The notes under the pieces: generated by a model
Databases searched by the model: none
What the model saw: only the letters and a program-made list of their open reading frames with translations
What the model was told of the DNA's origin: nothing
Position numbers and translations under genes: made by a program
Shown: in pieces, positions 46,744-57,959 of the stretch
How the letters are laid out: the number at the start of each line of letters is the position of its first letter
Position numbering within the stretch: position 1 is the stretch's first letter
NCBI GenBank assembly: GCA_973895155.1
Contig: OZ316894.1
Location: 5,394,001-5,458,000, forward strand
Reading direction: 5' to 3'
Length of the DNA stretch: 64,000 nucleotides
Origin: Marsupella aquatica
Lineage: Eukaryota > Marchantiophyta

Positions 46744-49167
46744 TTGCTGGAGGCAGCACGAAGCATTCAACTAGCAGGACGCATCCCAGATTTTCTTTGG
46801 GATGAACTCATAAAAAATGCTACGTATACTCTCAACAGGTGTGAAACTTCTTCTCTTCATCAATCCACACCTTTTCAGGCTCTGTATGGATCTAAACCTG
46901 ATGTTTCTCATCTTCGAGTTGCTGGATGTCTAGCCTATGTCCATATCCCAAGACATCTAAGGCAAAAATTATCAGCTAAGTCTCTTAGAACTGTCTTTCT
47001 TGGATATGATGACAAAACCAAAGCATATAGATGCTTCGATCCTCTCCGACGAAAAATTTTAATCAGCAGAGACGTTGTATTCAATGAGGAAGTTATGCCT
47101 GATTTCAGTGTTCAAGTTGGCCATTGCATTGAGACGATTCTCTCCACAGAATATCCTTTCTCAGATTCAAGTGACATCTTGCCTGGTCAACCCTCTACCG
47201 GGCCCTCTACTTCACTAGAATTTTCTGAGAACACCATTGACGATCTTCCGCATTCACTTACATCTGCTGAGTCCAGTCTCCCTATTGATTCGTCTCTGGA
47301 TCCGGAGTCGTCTTCTTCACAAGAACTGACTTACGACTCATCAATTTCTCCCGAACCTGAAGTTGCACGCGACGACTTGCCTACTGAGTCTGTTAATACG
47401 TCACTGGATATCTCAGCTGAACCTCCAACACGCAGGTCTAGCAGAAGCAGAGCTCTCCCTGTCTACCTTCGGAAGGATTTTGTGCTTGGATATACACCCC
47501 GCAATCCTGACATCTGTCTTGTTGACACATCTGACCCAGTTGATGAGAACGTCACATTTGATCAAGCCATTTGTGACCCTGCATGGCATGCTTCTATGAC
47601 TGAGGAATATGAGTCATTGCTTACTAATGACACATGGGATCTCGTTCCGCTCCCAATTGGCAAAAGAGCCATCTCCTCACGATGGGTCTACCGTATCAAG
47701 CAAGAGCTCAACCCTATTCGACAAAGGCTCAAGTCTAGATTGGTAGCCAGAGGTCTTGAGCAACGACATGGCATTGATTTTGAAGACACGTTTGCTCCTG
47801 TCATCAAATGGTCTACTCTGCAGTTTATCATTGCTCTTGCAGCAGCATCGGGATGGCGGTTGAGTCATATGGATGTCATTACAGCTTTTCTAAATGGAAA
47901 ATTGAAGGAATTGATCTATATGATGCAGCCACTTGGCTTTGAAGTCCCAGGCCAAGAGAATCTTGTCTGTCGCTTGAAGCGTAGCATCTATGGGCTGAAG
48001 CAGTCTCCTCGAGCCTGGTATGAGGAAATCAATGCTTTTCTGATCAGTACAGGGTGGACCAGAAGTGCAGCCGACTACAATCTTTACTTTCTGAATGACA
48101 ACGGGAAATTTGTTCTTCTTCTTCTCTTTGTTGATGATCTCTTACTCACCGGCAACGATGAATCCAAGATTGCAGCAGTCAAGGTACAATTACGTGAGAA
48201 ATATCAGATGAAGGATCTTGGGTATGCGCAAAAATACCTGGGTATCGAATTTATGGAGACATCATCTGGTATGTTCATCCACCAAAAGACCTACTGTGAA
48301 CAACTCATGGAGGACTATGATATGATAAATTGTCGCTCTGCTGCAGTCCCACTACCTGAAGGAATTCAGCTATTATCTGAGACAGCTACACCGGCAGTTG
48401 ATTCCACTTACTACTGCCAACTTGTCGGGAAGCTTATTTATCTTACGAATACTCGCCCCGACCTTGCATATGTTGTTGGAATTCTAAGCAGGTTTATGAG
48501 CCGTCCTCAGCAGAAGCACCTTGATGCAGCAGTACATGTCTTGAGATACATTAAAGCGACAACTGACTATGGATTGTTCTATCCCCGCTCCTCGTCTCTT
48601 TCCTTAGAAGGCTTCACCGATTCTGATCATGGAGCATGTAAAGAAACAAGGAGGTCTATTGGTGCATATCTCTTCAAGTTTGCGGGAGGCACTATTACCT
48701 GGTCAAGTAAGCGACAACCTACCGTGTCTCAAAGTTCAACTGAAGCAGAATATAGAGCACTATCTGAAGGTGCCAGGGAGGCAGTATTCTTACGACAGCT
48801 CATTCATGAGCTGCGGTTTATTCCTCAGGTACAGGCAATCCTCAGTTGCAGCGATTCTGAGGTATTGTCAAATCTGTCACAAGCTGGTACACCCACTTCA
48901 TTGGATTCCCAACTCAATCTGTTTTGTGACAACCAGGGCTCCATCAACCTTGCCAAAAATCCAATTTTCCATGCACGTACAAAGCACATTGAAGTGCAAC
49001 ATCACTTCATCAGGGAACGTGTTCTCGAAGGAGAGCTAAAATTACGTCACATTTCTACTTCTAACCAGCCGGCAGATATGCTGACCAAACCCTTGGGCAG
49101 AATCAAATTCCATCAACATCGATCCTTTATTGGATTAAAGTCTTTGCACGATGTTATACGAGACTGA
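46744..49167 (+). CDS. Copia integrase C-terminus, reverse transcriptase and RNase H
   Basis: 807 codons remain open. The front is the C-terminal integrase region (PFQALYGSKPDVSHLRVAGC) and an acidic Ser-rich linker. Reverse transcriptase follows, with SRWVYRIK, YGLKQSPRAWY and the catalytic LLLFVDDLLLTG (about 458-469). RNase H has GFTDSDHGACKETRRSIGAY, SSTEAEYRALSEGAREAVF and LFCDNQGSINLAKNP. An insert of about 35 residues separates LIHELRF from LFCDNQG. There is no usable start codon context of its own, since it belongs downstream in one polyprotein. Confidence 0.93.
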   Translation: MLEAARSIQLAGRIPDFLWDELIKNATYTLNRCETSSLHQSTPFQALYGSKPDVSHLRVAGCLAYVHIPRHLRQKLSAKSLRTVFLGYDDKTKAYRCFDPLRRKILISRDVVFNEEVMPDFSVQVGHCIETILSTEYPFSDSSDILPGQPSTGPSTSLEFSENTIDDLPHSLTSAESSLPIDSSLDPESSSSQELTYDSSISPEPEVARDDLPTESVNTSLDISAEPPTRRSSRSRALPVYLRKDFVLGYTPRNPDICLVDTSDPVDENVTFDQAICDPAWHASMTEEYESLLTNDTWDLVPLPIGKRAISSRWVYRIKQELNPIRQRLKSRLVARGLEQRHGIDFEDTFAPVIKWSTLQFIIALAAASGWRLSHMDVITAFLNGKLKELIYMMQPLGFEVPGQENLVCRLKRSIYGLKQSPRAWYEEINAFLISTGWTRSAADYNLYFLNDNGKFVLLLLFVDDLLLTGNDESKIAAVKVQLREKYQMKDLGYAQKYLGIEFMETSSGMFIHQKTYCEQLMEDYDMINCRSAAVPLPEGIQLLSETATPAVDSTYYCQLVGKLIYLTNTRPDLAYVVGILSRFMSRPQQKHLDAAVHVLRYIKATTDYGLFYPRSSSLSLEGFTDSDHGACKETRRSIGAYLFKFAGGTITWSSKRQPTVSQSSTEAEYRALSEGAREAVFLRQLIHELRFIPQVQAILSCSDSEVLSNLSQAGTPTSLDSQLNLFCDNQGSINLAKNPIFHARTKHIEVQHHFIRERVLEGELKLRHISTSNQPADMLTKPLGRIKFHQHRSFIGLKSLHDVIRD

Positions 49168-49354
49168 CAAATCACTCAGGTCAAATGAGTCCTCGCTGTG
49201 TCTCTCAACTTCAATCAATCTGAATTCTACTCTGATTGGATTCTACTGCACTCCGTTCCGACTGCTGGATACGAGGGGGCATCATTGAAGGCCCTGTTTG
49301 CTATCGAACTGCTTGTGCTGCAATTGCATGCTCGTGCTGCAATTGCAATGTTCG

Positions 49355-49366
49355 GACGCGAGGGGG
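49355..49366 (+). other. Polypurine tract
   Basis: acgcgaggggg immediately precedes the 3' LTR, the expected site for plus-strand DNA priming. The tract is short and interrupted by pyrimidines upstream. Confidence 0.7.
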
Positions 49367-49624
49367 TGTTAACGTTACGTCCGAACTCTATTTCTGTGCT
49401 CTCCTCATTACTCTGATAGTACACTTCCGTTAATACATTCTTACCTAACCTCACTTAGTGATTTAATTACATTCGTTAGATCTAGGGCTAATTAGTCCTA
49501 CGGCCAGATTTGGCCTACAGTTTAGTTAGCGCTGTGCCTTCCCTTTCCACTGTATATAGTTGTCCCCTGCCGGGATCTCCGTGTTCAATTCATTCTTTTC
49601 AATCAGTGAAGCTAATTTCTTTCA
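49367..49624 (+). repeat. Copia 3' LTR
   Basis: 258 bp, nearly identical to the 5' LTR. Its TATA-like sequence at about 49553 points toward the aspartyl-protease gene that starts 540 bp downstream. Confidence 0.96.
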
Positions 49625-49738
49625 ATATTAAGGCAAATTGAAATAAAACTGCATATCACAATCAACAATTAACAATAAGACAGACTAACCTTAGTGGGCC
49701 CCAACTTGGTAACACTATATACTACACCTGGCTACACG

Positions 49739-50022
49739 CATGAACTATCAGAATGCCTTAAAGGGTCCTCTGTCCATAGAAGCTTCACCTTTTCTGGTTG
49801 ACAACAAGTCCTTTTTGCAAGCCTAGTTTGGTGCATCGGGAAACAGTGCAATTCGTGAAGTGACCACGAGACAGAAGGAGAGAATCATGAACTACTAGAA
49901 TGTCTGAGAGGGTCCTGTGGATACCTGCCTGCCCCACCTTCTATGGTCGACAACAAGTCCAATTTGGTGCACATCAGGAGACAGAGCACTTCGCAATTTG
50001 ACCATAAGAGAGAGACAGAGAG
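49739..50022. repeat. Diverged ~148-bp tandem duplication
   Basis: Two copies begin near 49740 and 49888 with tgaactatcagaatgcc and tgaactactagaatgtc. Both contain ggtcgacaacaagtcc or a variant and a tttggtgca block. They lie in the upstream region of the protease gene. Confidence 0.8.
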
Positions 50023-50167
50023 ACTGTGAAGGGTGAGAGAAGGAGGTGAGGGATTCCTGCAAAATGAGCTCAATTCTGAGTTGACGGATCAGAAAGAGAG
50101 GTGCTGGCACCCATCTCATCTCAGGCCCAATCTAGCACCCAGGCTACGAGATAAGAAATCAAGAATC

Positions 50168-52819
50168 ATGGGGGTAAGTGTTGCTCAAGCGAACTCCATG
50201 AATAATTCCCTCCAGCGCTGCTCCTTGCGCCTTCAAAGCTGCAACATTCGATGTGCTACGCAAGATTTCTTCTGTGGTGTTCTGTGGAAGAATGCAGCTC
50301 CTGGCGGCTGCAGCATCAGCGTCAGCATCAACGACAGGAAGAGTGGGAGGGAATGTCATCAACGGGTGAAATTTAAGCTCCGAGCGACTGCAGCATCTGA
50401 TAGCGACTCCATCTCGCTCAAGGCAAATTTGAACTTCACTAATGACCCAATCCGAATTGTTTATCAGTGCCCTGGTGTCTTGTCTCCTTTCAAATTAGAT
50501 GTAGTAGTTGTTGCCGATGAGTTTGTACCCTGCTTCTCGAATTAGATGGACAACATTCCACTTCCTTTTAACGTCTGGGGTTTAGGGTTTTAATTGCCCG
50601 TTCTTGTTTGGTTTGAAACATTCTTCAACAAAATTGTTGGAAGTGTGTGAAAGGGTATGGTGTATAGACTTGACGATCATATAACTGAAGAAATCAATGT
50701 CCTATTATTTTCGTCTCCTTGTTTGGAAACTCTTTCAGTTTCCAAACAAGTTTGCCAGATCCCCATCCTGCTAAGAATAGGCTCCTATTCAAGCCAATCA
50801 AGCCAATGAGACCACTTTTTGCCGTGAGTATAGGGTCAGGAATTTTAGTCCGAATCGTAGAAGTAAATGAATATTTACGCTTGTCATTGCATTCATGTCG
50901 TATAGTTGCTGTTTGAATAACGGTGATGTGCACGCAGTTCTTCGGGAGTGCAGAACTCGATAGAACAAGTGGAGAAGATGCGAGCTAGTGCGATCAAAGA
51001 TGAACTGACAAAGCTGGGTAGATCCCGTCCCATGCCCAAGTTTCTTCACTGTGCTTAAAGTTTTTCAGGTCAATTACGTTTACTCTGTACCTTATGATGA
51101 GGAACAGGTGGAACTTTGGACGAGTCCCATGAAGTGTTATTGCTCTGAAAGCAAGAAAGTCATGACACCACATTTGGATTGAGACTCTCAGCTTCAAGGA
51201 CGTCATCTGAATTGCTTGAGGAATATGTCTGCAGGTATTTCATATGCGGACTGTTTTGAAAAGCAAGAGCTTGTAGTCCGCCTTGCCACAGCCCGTCTGA
51301 ACACGAAGAAAAGCAAAACAAGCAATCCTGATGAGAGCAAGACTTACAAGCCGCTGGCTCGATTACCCATTAGACGGCTTCGTAACACAGTGAATGCTCC
51401 AAAGAACTACATTATCGTCCCGCTCAAGATAAACAAAAAGGGGCCATTCAATTTTATTTTGGATACTGGGAGCACTGTCACTCTCATACAACCAACCGTG
51501 GTGACTTATAATTTACAACTGACTCCGAGACCAGCCCGGCAGTCTCTTGCCCTGTTTGGTGGGGGGCTGTCAGATCAGAAGGTCATGAATGTAGATTTTG
51601 CAGACGTTGAGCTGGGGAACCATACCTTGAAGAACGTGTCGGTACGGTGTCCTTTCTCTTCGTGATGATTCAGTTCAGTAAAGTTTGCAAGGGCGGAATT
51701 TAGCAATCGAAATATTCTCAGCTTACAGCGGTCGTAGCAGCTCAGCTTGGACCCCGAAATATTGACGTCCACCCCGTTTTTACAATAATATTTGGTTTGG
51801 TTCTTCATGGCAGGCTCTGTTAATGGATCAGAATATGCTACAAGGTTGGGATCCATCTATAGCTGGTCTTCTGGGACTGAATATCCTCTCCCAATTTGAT
51901 GTGGAGTTTGACTTCAAAAGGGAACAGTTAGTGTTCCATCCACCGGGATCAGCAAGTAGAAAGGAGTGCGATGTGCAGAATATGGAAAAGCTGGAAACCT
52001 CAGACGTCATGCTTGGAATACTCGGTGTGAAGGTAACTACGTTCCTCAGATTGTGGGATCTTCATGTCGTGCACAAGTGCAACTGGACTTTTCCTTATTG
52101 CAGAGTGTTTTGACCAAGCTTTACAGAAGGTCTCAATGATATACTATGTATTGTTTGAAACTAGGTGGCACTGGGCTCCGCTCCCCCTGAAACGGCTCTT
52201 CTAGATCTTGGATCCTCCCTCTGCGTTGCCACTCCAGACATTGCCAGACTGGCTGGTGTCCCAGAGAATATAATTGTAAGTTTGGTTTTATGGATATCAC
52301 TCCCTCTGGTTTGCGTTTGACTTGTCTCTAGCTTCTCTTAGGATATCAACTAGATATCGTAGAAGGGACCTTACGAGCCCCTGAAACTGTTGGTAGAGGA
52401 ATGGGTCATGGAGACTATCAAAATATTCAACTCTTCTTGTAGCCACATGCCATCTTATGGGTATGATCAACATTTTTTCTTCTTACACTATGCATTGCCT
52501 TGGGCTAAATGTTATTGTGGGATTCATATCTCAGAGCAACAAAAATCCTGCGCTTGGAGGTGGAGGTATCGGGCAATTGACAACCATGCAATTTTCAAGT
52601 GGAAATATAGATACAAGGATGGTCACTGCAAATGGTAAAATTGGGACTGCAGGGAAAGCAAAATTTGCAATTAGAGGAGCTCAGTTTGCGATTGGTGAAG
52701 TACCAGCTCTCAGAGCTGCTGGCTGTCGAATTTTGCTAGGAGTCAACCTTTTTGGAAACATTAGAATGATATTCTCTCAATCCACAAAAAGTGTTTACAT
52801 GGAAAGGCCATCCACCTAG
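50168..52819 (+). CDS. Retropepsin-fold aspartyl protease, probably plastid
   Basis: Probable soluble aspartic protease. Best exon model: 50168 to about 50458 (donor uncertain), 50954-51017, 51235-51641, 51814-52032, 52165-52275 and 52535-52819, roughly 460 residues. The Cys/Arg/Ser-rich N-terminus looks like a transit peptide. A helical segment (IEQVEKMRASAIKDELTKL, then GISYADCFEKQELVVRL) resembles the SAP-like motif found ahead of some plant proteases. The first active-site lobe is FNFILDTGSTVTLIQP. The second, ALLDLGSSLCVATP, has DLGS in place of DTGS. Between them is AGLLGLNILSQFDVEFDF, typical of pepsin-like folds, and a second GCRILLGVNLFGNIRMIF copy follows. Such duplicated lobes suggest a single-chain protease. 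Whether DLGS is active is open. Confidence 0.78.
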
Positions 52820-53584
52820 CTTTTAGTGTACGGGTTGCGAGCTATTCTCCAGAGCTACCCAACAGAACTGTGACCGAATAATGTGAACATTGCTATCTGA
52901 GTATAATTTTTCTCGTCAACTAAGGTGGCTTTGAAGTTGTATTTCTTTGCAGAATTATGTTTTATCGCGCTAATAATCTGGAATGGTGAGCACTGGCACT
53001 GTTCATGTGACTCAAGACATCACTCAAGACAATAAAAACAGGCTTGCATTGTGAAGGTTCCTGATTTGGTTAGGCACCAGCTGTGAGTTTTCCGAGGTAA
53101 ACAATTATTTATTATTATTTTTCCATAACATGACAGGAACGGCATTTTCTTCGAAGCTAACTTTTATTGCAATATCTTTTACTTTCCTTGCTATGAGACT
53201 TCCGTCCTGCGAGGCACACAGGACTCTGACGCCGGGAAGCCGTGACAAAAAATGACCTGAATCTAAGAACAAGATGGGCTAAGGATGTCCTTCATCTAAC
53301 ACCAAACCAAATCTGAACTTTTTCTCCAAATGCATTGGACTGGTTCGGTGATCATGTATTTGTCCTAGCAGATGAGTATTCGGACTCCTTCGAATGCACC
53401 AAAAATCACTTCATACTCAACACAACAATCTCACCTTATTATACATTTTACTTCTCGTCGTGCTTTCCCACCCTCAGCCCTGAAGACAAGTATCAGTTGA
53501 AGATTTTCTACCTCCGGAACTAAGTAAGTCCAGTGAATACAATCAGGGTCCTAAGGGTAGTCCTCACCCAGCGCAAAGAATTAT
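52820..53584. other. Gene-free stretch between convergent genes
   Basis: Likely holds the 3' ends of the protease (+) and LRR (-) transcripts. No other signal. Confidence 0.5.
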
Positions 53585-55448
53585 CTAGCGCTGGCAAGCT
53601 GGGAGAGGACTACCGCACAGGCCAGGATTGCCGCTGAAGGAAGAGGCCTTAAGGTTGGCAAAACCCGGTCCTTGAGGGATCGGTCCGGTCAGCAAGTTGT
53701 TTGCAAAGCTCGCGTAAAGATAGTTTTGCAAGGAGGCCAAAGACTGGGGGATTTCGCCACTGAGCATGTTGTCGTTCACCGTCAAGTGATAAAGAAGTGT
53801 CCAGTTCCCTGGAGTCGGAGGGATGTTCCCGGATAGGTTATTGAATGAGACGTCGAAATAACTCAAATTTGCCAAATTGCCAATAGTCTGAGGTATCGGT
53901 CCTACGAGAATGTTGTTGTCCAGGGCGAGGTTTGTCAGTCTCGAAAGGTTGCCCACAGAGCTGGAAATTGTACCAGAGAGCTTGTTACTGTTCAAGTAGA
54001 AGTCCGTAAGGCCTGACAGGTCGTACAAGGACTCGGGAATGGGACCTGAAAGCTCGCAGCCGCCGAGGTAGATGTACTCGAGCTTGGATCCAAGGTTGCC
54101 AAGCTCTGGTGGGATCGAGCCAACTATCCTGTTGCACATTTGCAATCACCAGGAATTGCAATCAAAATTCAGCGACATAATGACATTGGCTTCGGTTAGT
54201 TAGTTCTGCTTCCCTGCAATTTAACATGTTTTGATTTAATGAATTTTCTGTTGGAAAATACATTCAATGTAGCTTTCACCTAGCTGTGTTACTTTTGATT
54301 TCACTTAATTGGGTTTGATTCACTTAAACTTTGGTGTGCGTAACTTAATATATCGATCGCTAGATCGGTTAACATGTTTTGTCAAGATCTGATTTGCCAT
54401 CAATGAGTCACTCAGAAACCAGCAGTACCAACCTAAGCATGTTCAAGAAGGAAGGTTCATGCAGAACCTGTAAGCAAGAGGTGGTGTTGCTAAAATGGAC
54501 AGAAACGGACGGAGGTCGCTTACAAGTTGTCACCCAGGCTCAGCCACGAGAGGTTGATCAGAGACCCATAGGATGTGGGTATGTTGCCCGTCAGCGTGTT
54601 AGTGCGCAGATCAAGGTGCTGAAGCAGCGTCAAGTTGCCAAGCTCCGGGGGCATAACCCCTGAGAGCTGCTTCATGCTGCCTAAGTCCAGATATGTGAGA
54701 TATGCTAGCTTTCCAAGCTCTGCGGAGATTGTGCCTGTCAAACAACCCCACTTACAGATGTGAACATAAACTCCCACATTTTTTGGAGAAATGCTTCCCA
54801 CAAAGATCACTTCAGTGGGAGGATTGAAAACTCCGTACGTTGCAAGAATCGATCAACACCTGATCAATTGTTGTCAGATTCCTGCACTTTCTATTCTCTA
54901 AATGTGTATTTTCCACAATCATCCTCTCCCTTCCTTCAACAATTTCTTTACTCCGTTACATTTGGGATAACATTGTTATCTGCTAATTCATTCCTCTCGC
55001 TAGCTAAATGTACAAATTTGGGCGGGCCATTTGTTCATCCGCAATGAGATATATTACAATCCCTTATTAAACATTACCATCTTCCCTTTAGGAGCTTCTA
55101 CTCTTTATGTTGCAATTGGTTGAATGGAATGGCAGTTAACACCAAGACATTCAGTACAGTACCTGTGAGATAGATGGTATTGTCGTCGAAAGCTGGGTCA
55201 GGTCTTAAATTCAAGCTTGTCACATGGCCGGCAGCATCACACACAACATTGTACCAACTGCAACAGTCGAAGGAGGCATTCCAGTTTCCAAGGATGCCAG
55301 TCGGGTCAAATGTGATCCCTGTCTTGAACGCGGCGAGGGCGTCGTTATCCACTTTCTGACAAGTGGTGGCTACGGCACATTGGAGCCCTGTCGACAAGCC
55401 GAGGATGACGAGTAGAACGGCGATTATGACTGATCCATCTCGTGCCAT
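53585..55448 (-). CDS. Secreted leucine-rich-repeat protein (PGIP/RLP-like)
   Basis: Probably an apoplastic binding protein with a role in defence or signalling. Exons on the minus strand: 55163-55448, 54524-54734 and 53585-54128, giving 346 residues. ATG 55448 starts a clear signal peptide (MARDGSVIIAVLLVILGLS). Then comes the LRR cap (DNDALAAFKTGITFDPTG, CCSWYNVVCD) and about nine repeats of the plant type LxxLxLxxNxLxGxIPxxLGxL. The cysteine cap GNPGLCGSPLPACQR is followed directly by a stop. There is no membrane segment and no kinase. Length and caps fit polygalacturonase-inhibiting proteins; a truncated receptor-like protein is the alternative. The second donor was placed at gtaagc (54523) because the nearer gtgaca site breaks frame. 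Confidence 0.88.
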
Positions 55449-56794
55449 GATGACAAGCTCTCCGTCAAACAACAGATTAGAAGCTGGATTCACAATAGAC
55501 GAAGCTTCACACGGATTTAAAGATGGGCACGGACGGGCAGCTGCAATAGAATTGAGACCCGTTAGACTACCTGGCCAATACAAGAAATGAGCTTTAATTT
55601 AGGTAGCTGGCAAAGTTTCTCGAGGATGGTCTTTCATCCACTATGGGTGAGTGAGAGCTCGCACTAATTTAGCATTTTCTAATCAATGTGAAACGCTCTA
55701 ATTCAACCTGTCCGTGTACGGTATAAATCTGTGCCATAATGGTATGACACATTCTAATATGTTTTGGTCACCGAACAAAAGTTACCGAGTATTGTGATTG
55801 AATAACACCACATTCGCACAGACTAATGAACATGTGAGATCACATATCTATAAGATTAATGTGAATCCTTGATTATGCGAACCAGACGCCTACTCAGCTT
55901 CTCCTCAAGGGGGATCCACATGGATTACTATCCCATTGAATTTGCCCAATATCACCTGATAGATTGAATCACCAGTCCAAATCGATGCAGCGATCTTGAG
56001 TAAGGAATGGAGTCACTTTGCGAGCTACCTGCAGACGTCAGATACGGCTGAAGATGGGAACAGAACTCTTATATAGAGGGATCCATTTCTTCCAAACCAC
56101 AAACTCCGAGAAAAATCGTACGCAAAATTTCGCAAGTATTGTGAAATTTGTTCTGATCTCTTTTCGAAGTAGTAGCGCGAATGAAACAATCAGAACAATC
56201 CAAATTAAATCCACCTCGGCGCCATCATCAGGTCAGTAACTTACCAATGAGGAGCGAACAATGCAGGGTGTAACAATGCAGGGCAGAACAATGCGAAGCG
56301 AACGTGCAAATGCCTGGGTGTATCGATGCTTGTTCCCTGTGTCACAATCGGGCAGCAGCCTGACTAGTACTGTCAGTACATACTGGAGCAGACCAAGTCC
56401 AAGCTCGGTAGCCTACTCACGTATCGTATCAATGCGCAGGATATGAGATGAAACGTATCGACTAGCGAGTGCATATCCTTCCTTGATTTTGTACAGTTGT
56501 CGCTAGTCGGTACATGCTGGAAGACATTCCTTGAATATGTAGAGTAAAAACATAAGGACAGACGATGGAAACGATGATTTGCAGGACACAGCACATTACT
56601 TTGTCTCCGTAAGCCCCGTATTTTACTTTTGTACATTGTCAAAGGCGATGATATTGATCTAGTATATTTTACTTCGGGACTGTTGCTCTACAGACGACAG
56701 GAAAAGCCGAAGTGTTGAATGTCCGTAATGACATGCCTGCGTCAAATTCATGCCGGTAAATTGAAGCATAGACTATGGTTCTCCACGAAAATCT
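55449..56794. other. Gene-free stretch
   Basis: 5' flank of the LRR gene and beyond. A short repeat of aacaatgcaggg-like units occurs at about 56258-56300. No gene is recognised. Confidence 0.45.
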
Positions 56795-57259
56795 TTGGGT
56801 CCGACTTCATCGAAACTGACGGACACGGAAGAGTGGGTGAAACGGAAAAATAAAACGTATAAGTTTACTGGGAGAGAGGAATTGGTCAAACAAAATCACA
56901 AACACGTATTAAGCGGGATATTAAGTCAAGATGGGAGAGAGATGACATTTGCGACAGGCTGGAGTGTGGAAGAATACGTTCACACTTTGAATGTGATACG
57001 TGGACAAGCTGCTGAAATCATGATACCACCTTTGCTGAAACAAGGCTTAGTTAAGTTTTCAGACCAATTCTTATACTTCTCAGGTGAAACCAAACTTGAG
57101 AGTTACTGCATTTTTGTGACATTTACAACGGAGTACAGAATATGGAGCACAGGGAATGTACCTACCCATGTCTTTGGCAGGCTTGGGTGGAGCTACCTAG
57201 CCGCGGCTGATCAATCATCCAAACTTAGAATTCTGAATTTGGGTGGCCGAAGGATATAG
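56795..57259 (+). CDS. Unassigned reading frame without ATG start
   Basis: An open frame of 154 codons whose first in-frame ATG is only at 56939; the codons before it run back to a stop at 56762. The peptide has balanced, protein-like composition (GREELVKQNHKHVLSGILSQ, ATGWSVEEYVHTLNVIRG, FLYFSGETKLESYCIFVTF). I recognise no family. It could be an exon of an unresolved gene, a decayed gene or chance. Confidence 0.25.
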   Translation: MGPTSSKLTDTEEWVKRKNKTYKFTGREELVKQNHKHVLSGILSQDGREMTFATGWSVEEYVHTLNVIRGQAAEIMIPPLLKQGLVKFSDQFLYFSGETKLESYCIFVTFTTEYRIWSTGNVPTHVFGRLGWSYLAAADQSSKLRILNLGGRRI

Positions 57260-57959
57260 AGTACGTAATCCACGTACGTATAAGAGTAAATAATCCGTCA
57301 CACGTACGTGGCAGCTCAGTCGTCGATGCAATGTCAAACCACACCCCTGATCTTCTCATTGTTTGAGTTCTTGACTTGTTTTATTTGTTTTGTTTATTTG
57401 CCTGCCTTAGCCTGTTCTAGTTTTTGTCTATCAATGTGAAGCGAAGAAGAAATTTACATTTCCCCGTTGTTTGTTATTTCTTGTTTGGGGAGTAGCACGA
57501 CAACTTTGAACCTACTATGCAAACCGATGAGCCCCTTGAAACGTGGTGCACTATCAGCCTGAAATTAACCAGTCTTTACTGAACGCAAATGCTTTATTTA
57601 GAAATTATTCACACCGTAAATCTGCAAGCCAAAGATGAAGGAGATGGCTCCTTTCATGTGAGAATAATCACAATATGCATAAGATAATGAAAGAAAGGTT
57701 TGACTGTTGGACGGAAAGTTTACAGGACTTGATTAGGATTCTGAGCTCCTATTTACGCAAGATTTAAAGTGAAGGACCAGTGTACATACGTACATGATTA
57801 AATGTTACATATTTACATCGAAAACTCAATAGTAGATACTTCACATTCCCTTTTATAAGCTGGTGTATCAGGGGTCAAGCATGTGGGAATCTTCAGTTTC
57901 AGGAACTTCTGGTAATATTTGTTGCAGCCTACTCCTGCAAACAAATGATGGATATCCGA
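57260..57959. other. Gene-free stretch, 3' flank of the E2 gene
   Basis: Contains palindromic ccacgtacgt and cacacgtacgtgg blocks at about 57271-57311. Nothing else is identifiable. Confidence 0.45.

Larger units (their letters stand above)
44355..49624 (+). mobile_element. Ty1/Copia LTR retrotransposon, full length but broken
   Basis: Two 258-bp LTRs (44355-44612 and 49367-49624) begin tgttaacgttacg and end tttcttca-like bases with TG...CA termini, and differ at only two sites that I can see. A 5-bp target duplication atatt flanks the element (44350-44354 and 49625-49629). Domain order is gag, protease, integrase, reverse transcriptase, RNase H, which is Copia order. The coding region is interrupted by two TAG stops (46292 and 46415) and a one-base loss near 46712, all in or next to integrase. 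It therefore cannot make its full polyprotein. High LTR identity implies recent insertion. Confidence 0.97.

Noticed and set aside
50033-50167. Upstream extension of the protease reading frame
   Set aside because: The codons before ATG 50168 have no ATG start and overlap the end of the tandem-duplicated flank; they are more likely leader.
54534-54734. LRR exon 2 ending at the gtgaca donor
   Set aside because: Joining from there to 54128 gives an immediate stop. The gtaagc donor at 54523 restores an uninterrupted repeat.
56254-56300. aacaatgcaggg repeats as a regulatory array
   Set aside because: Only about three imperfect units are present, with no gene in a sensible position.
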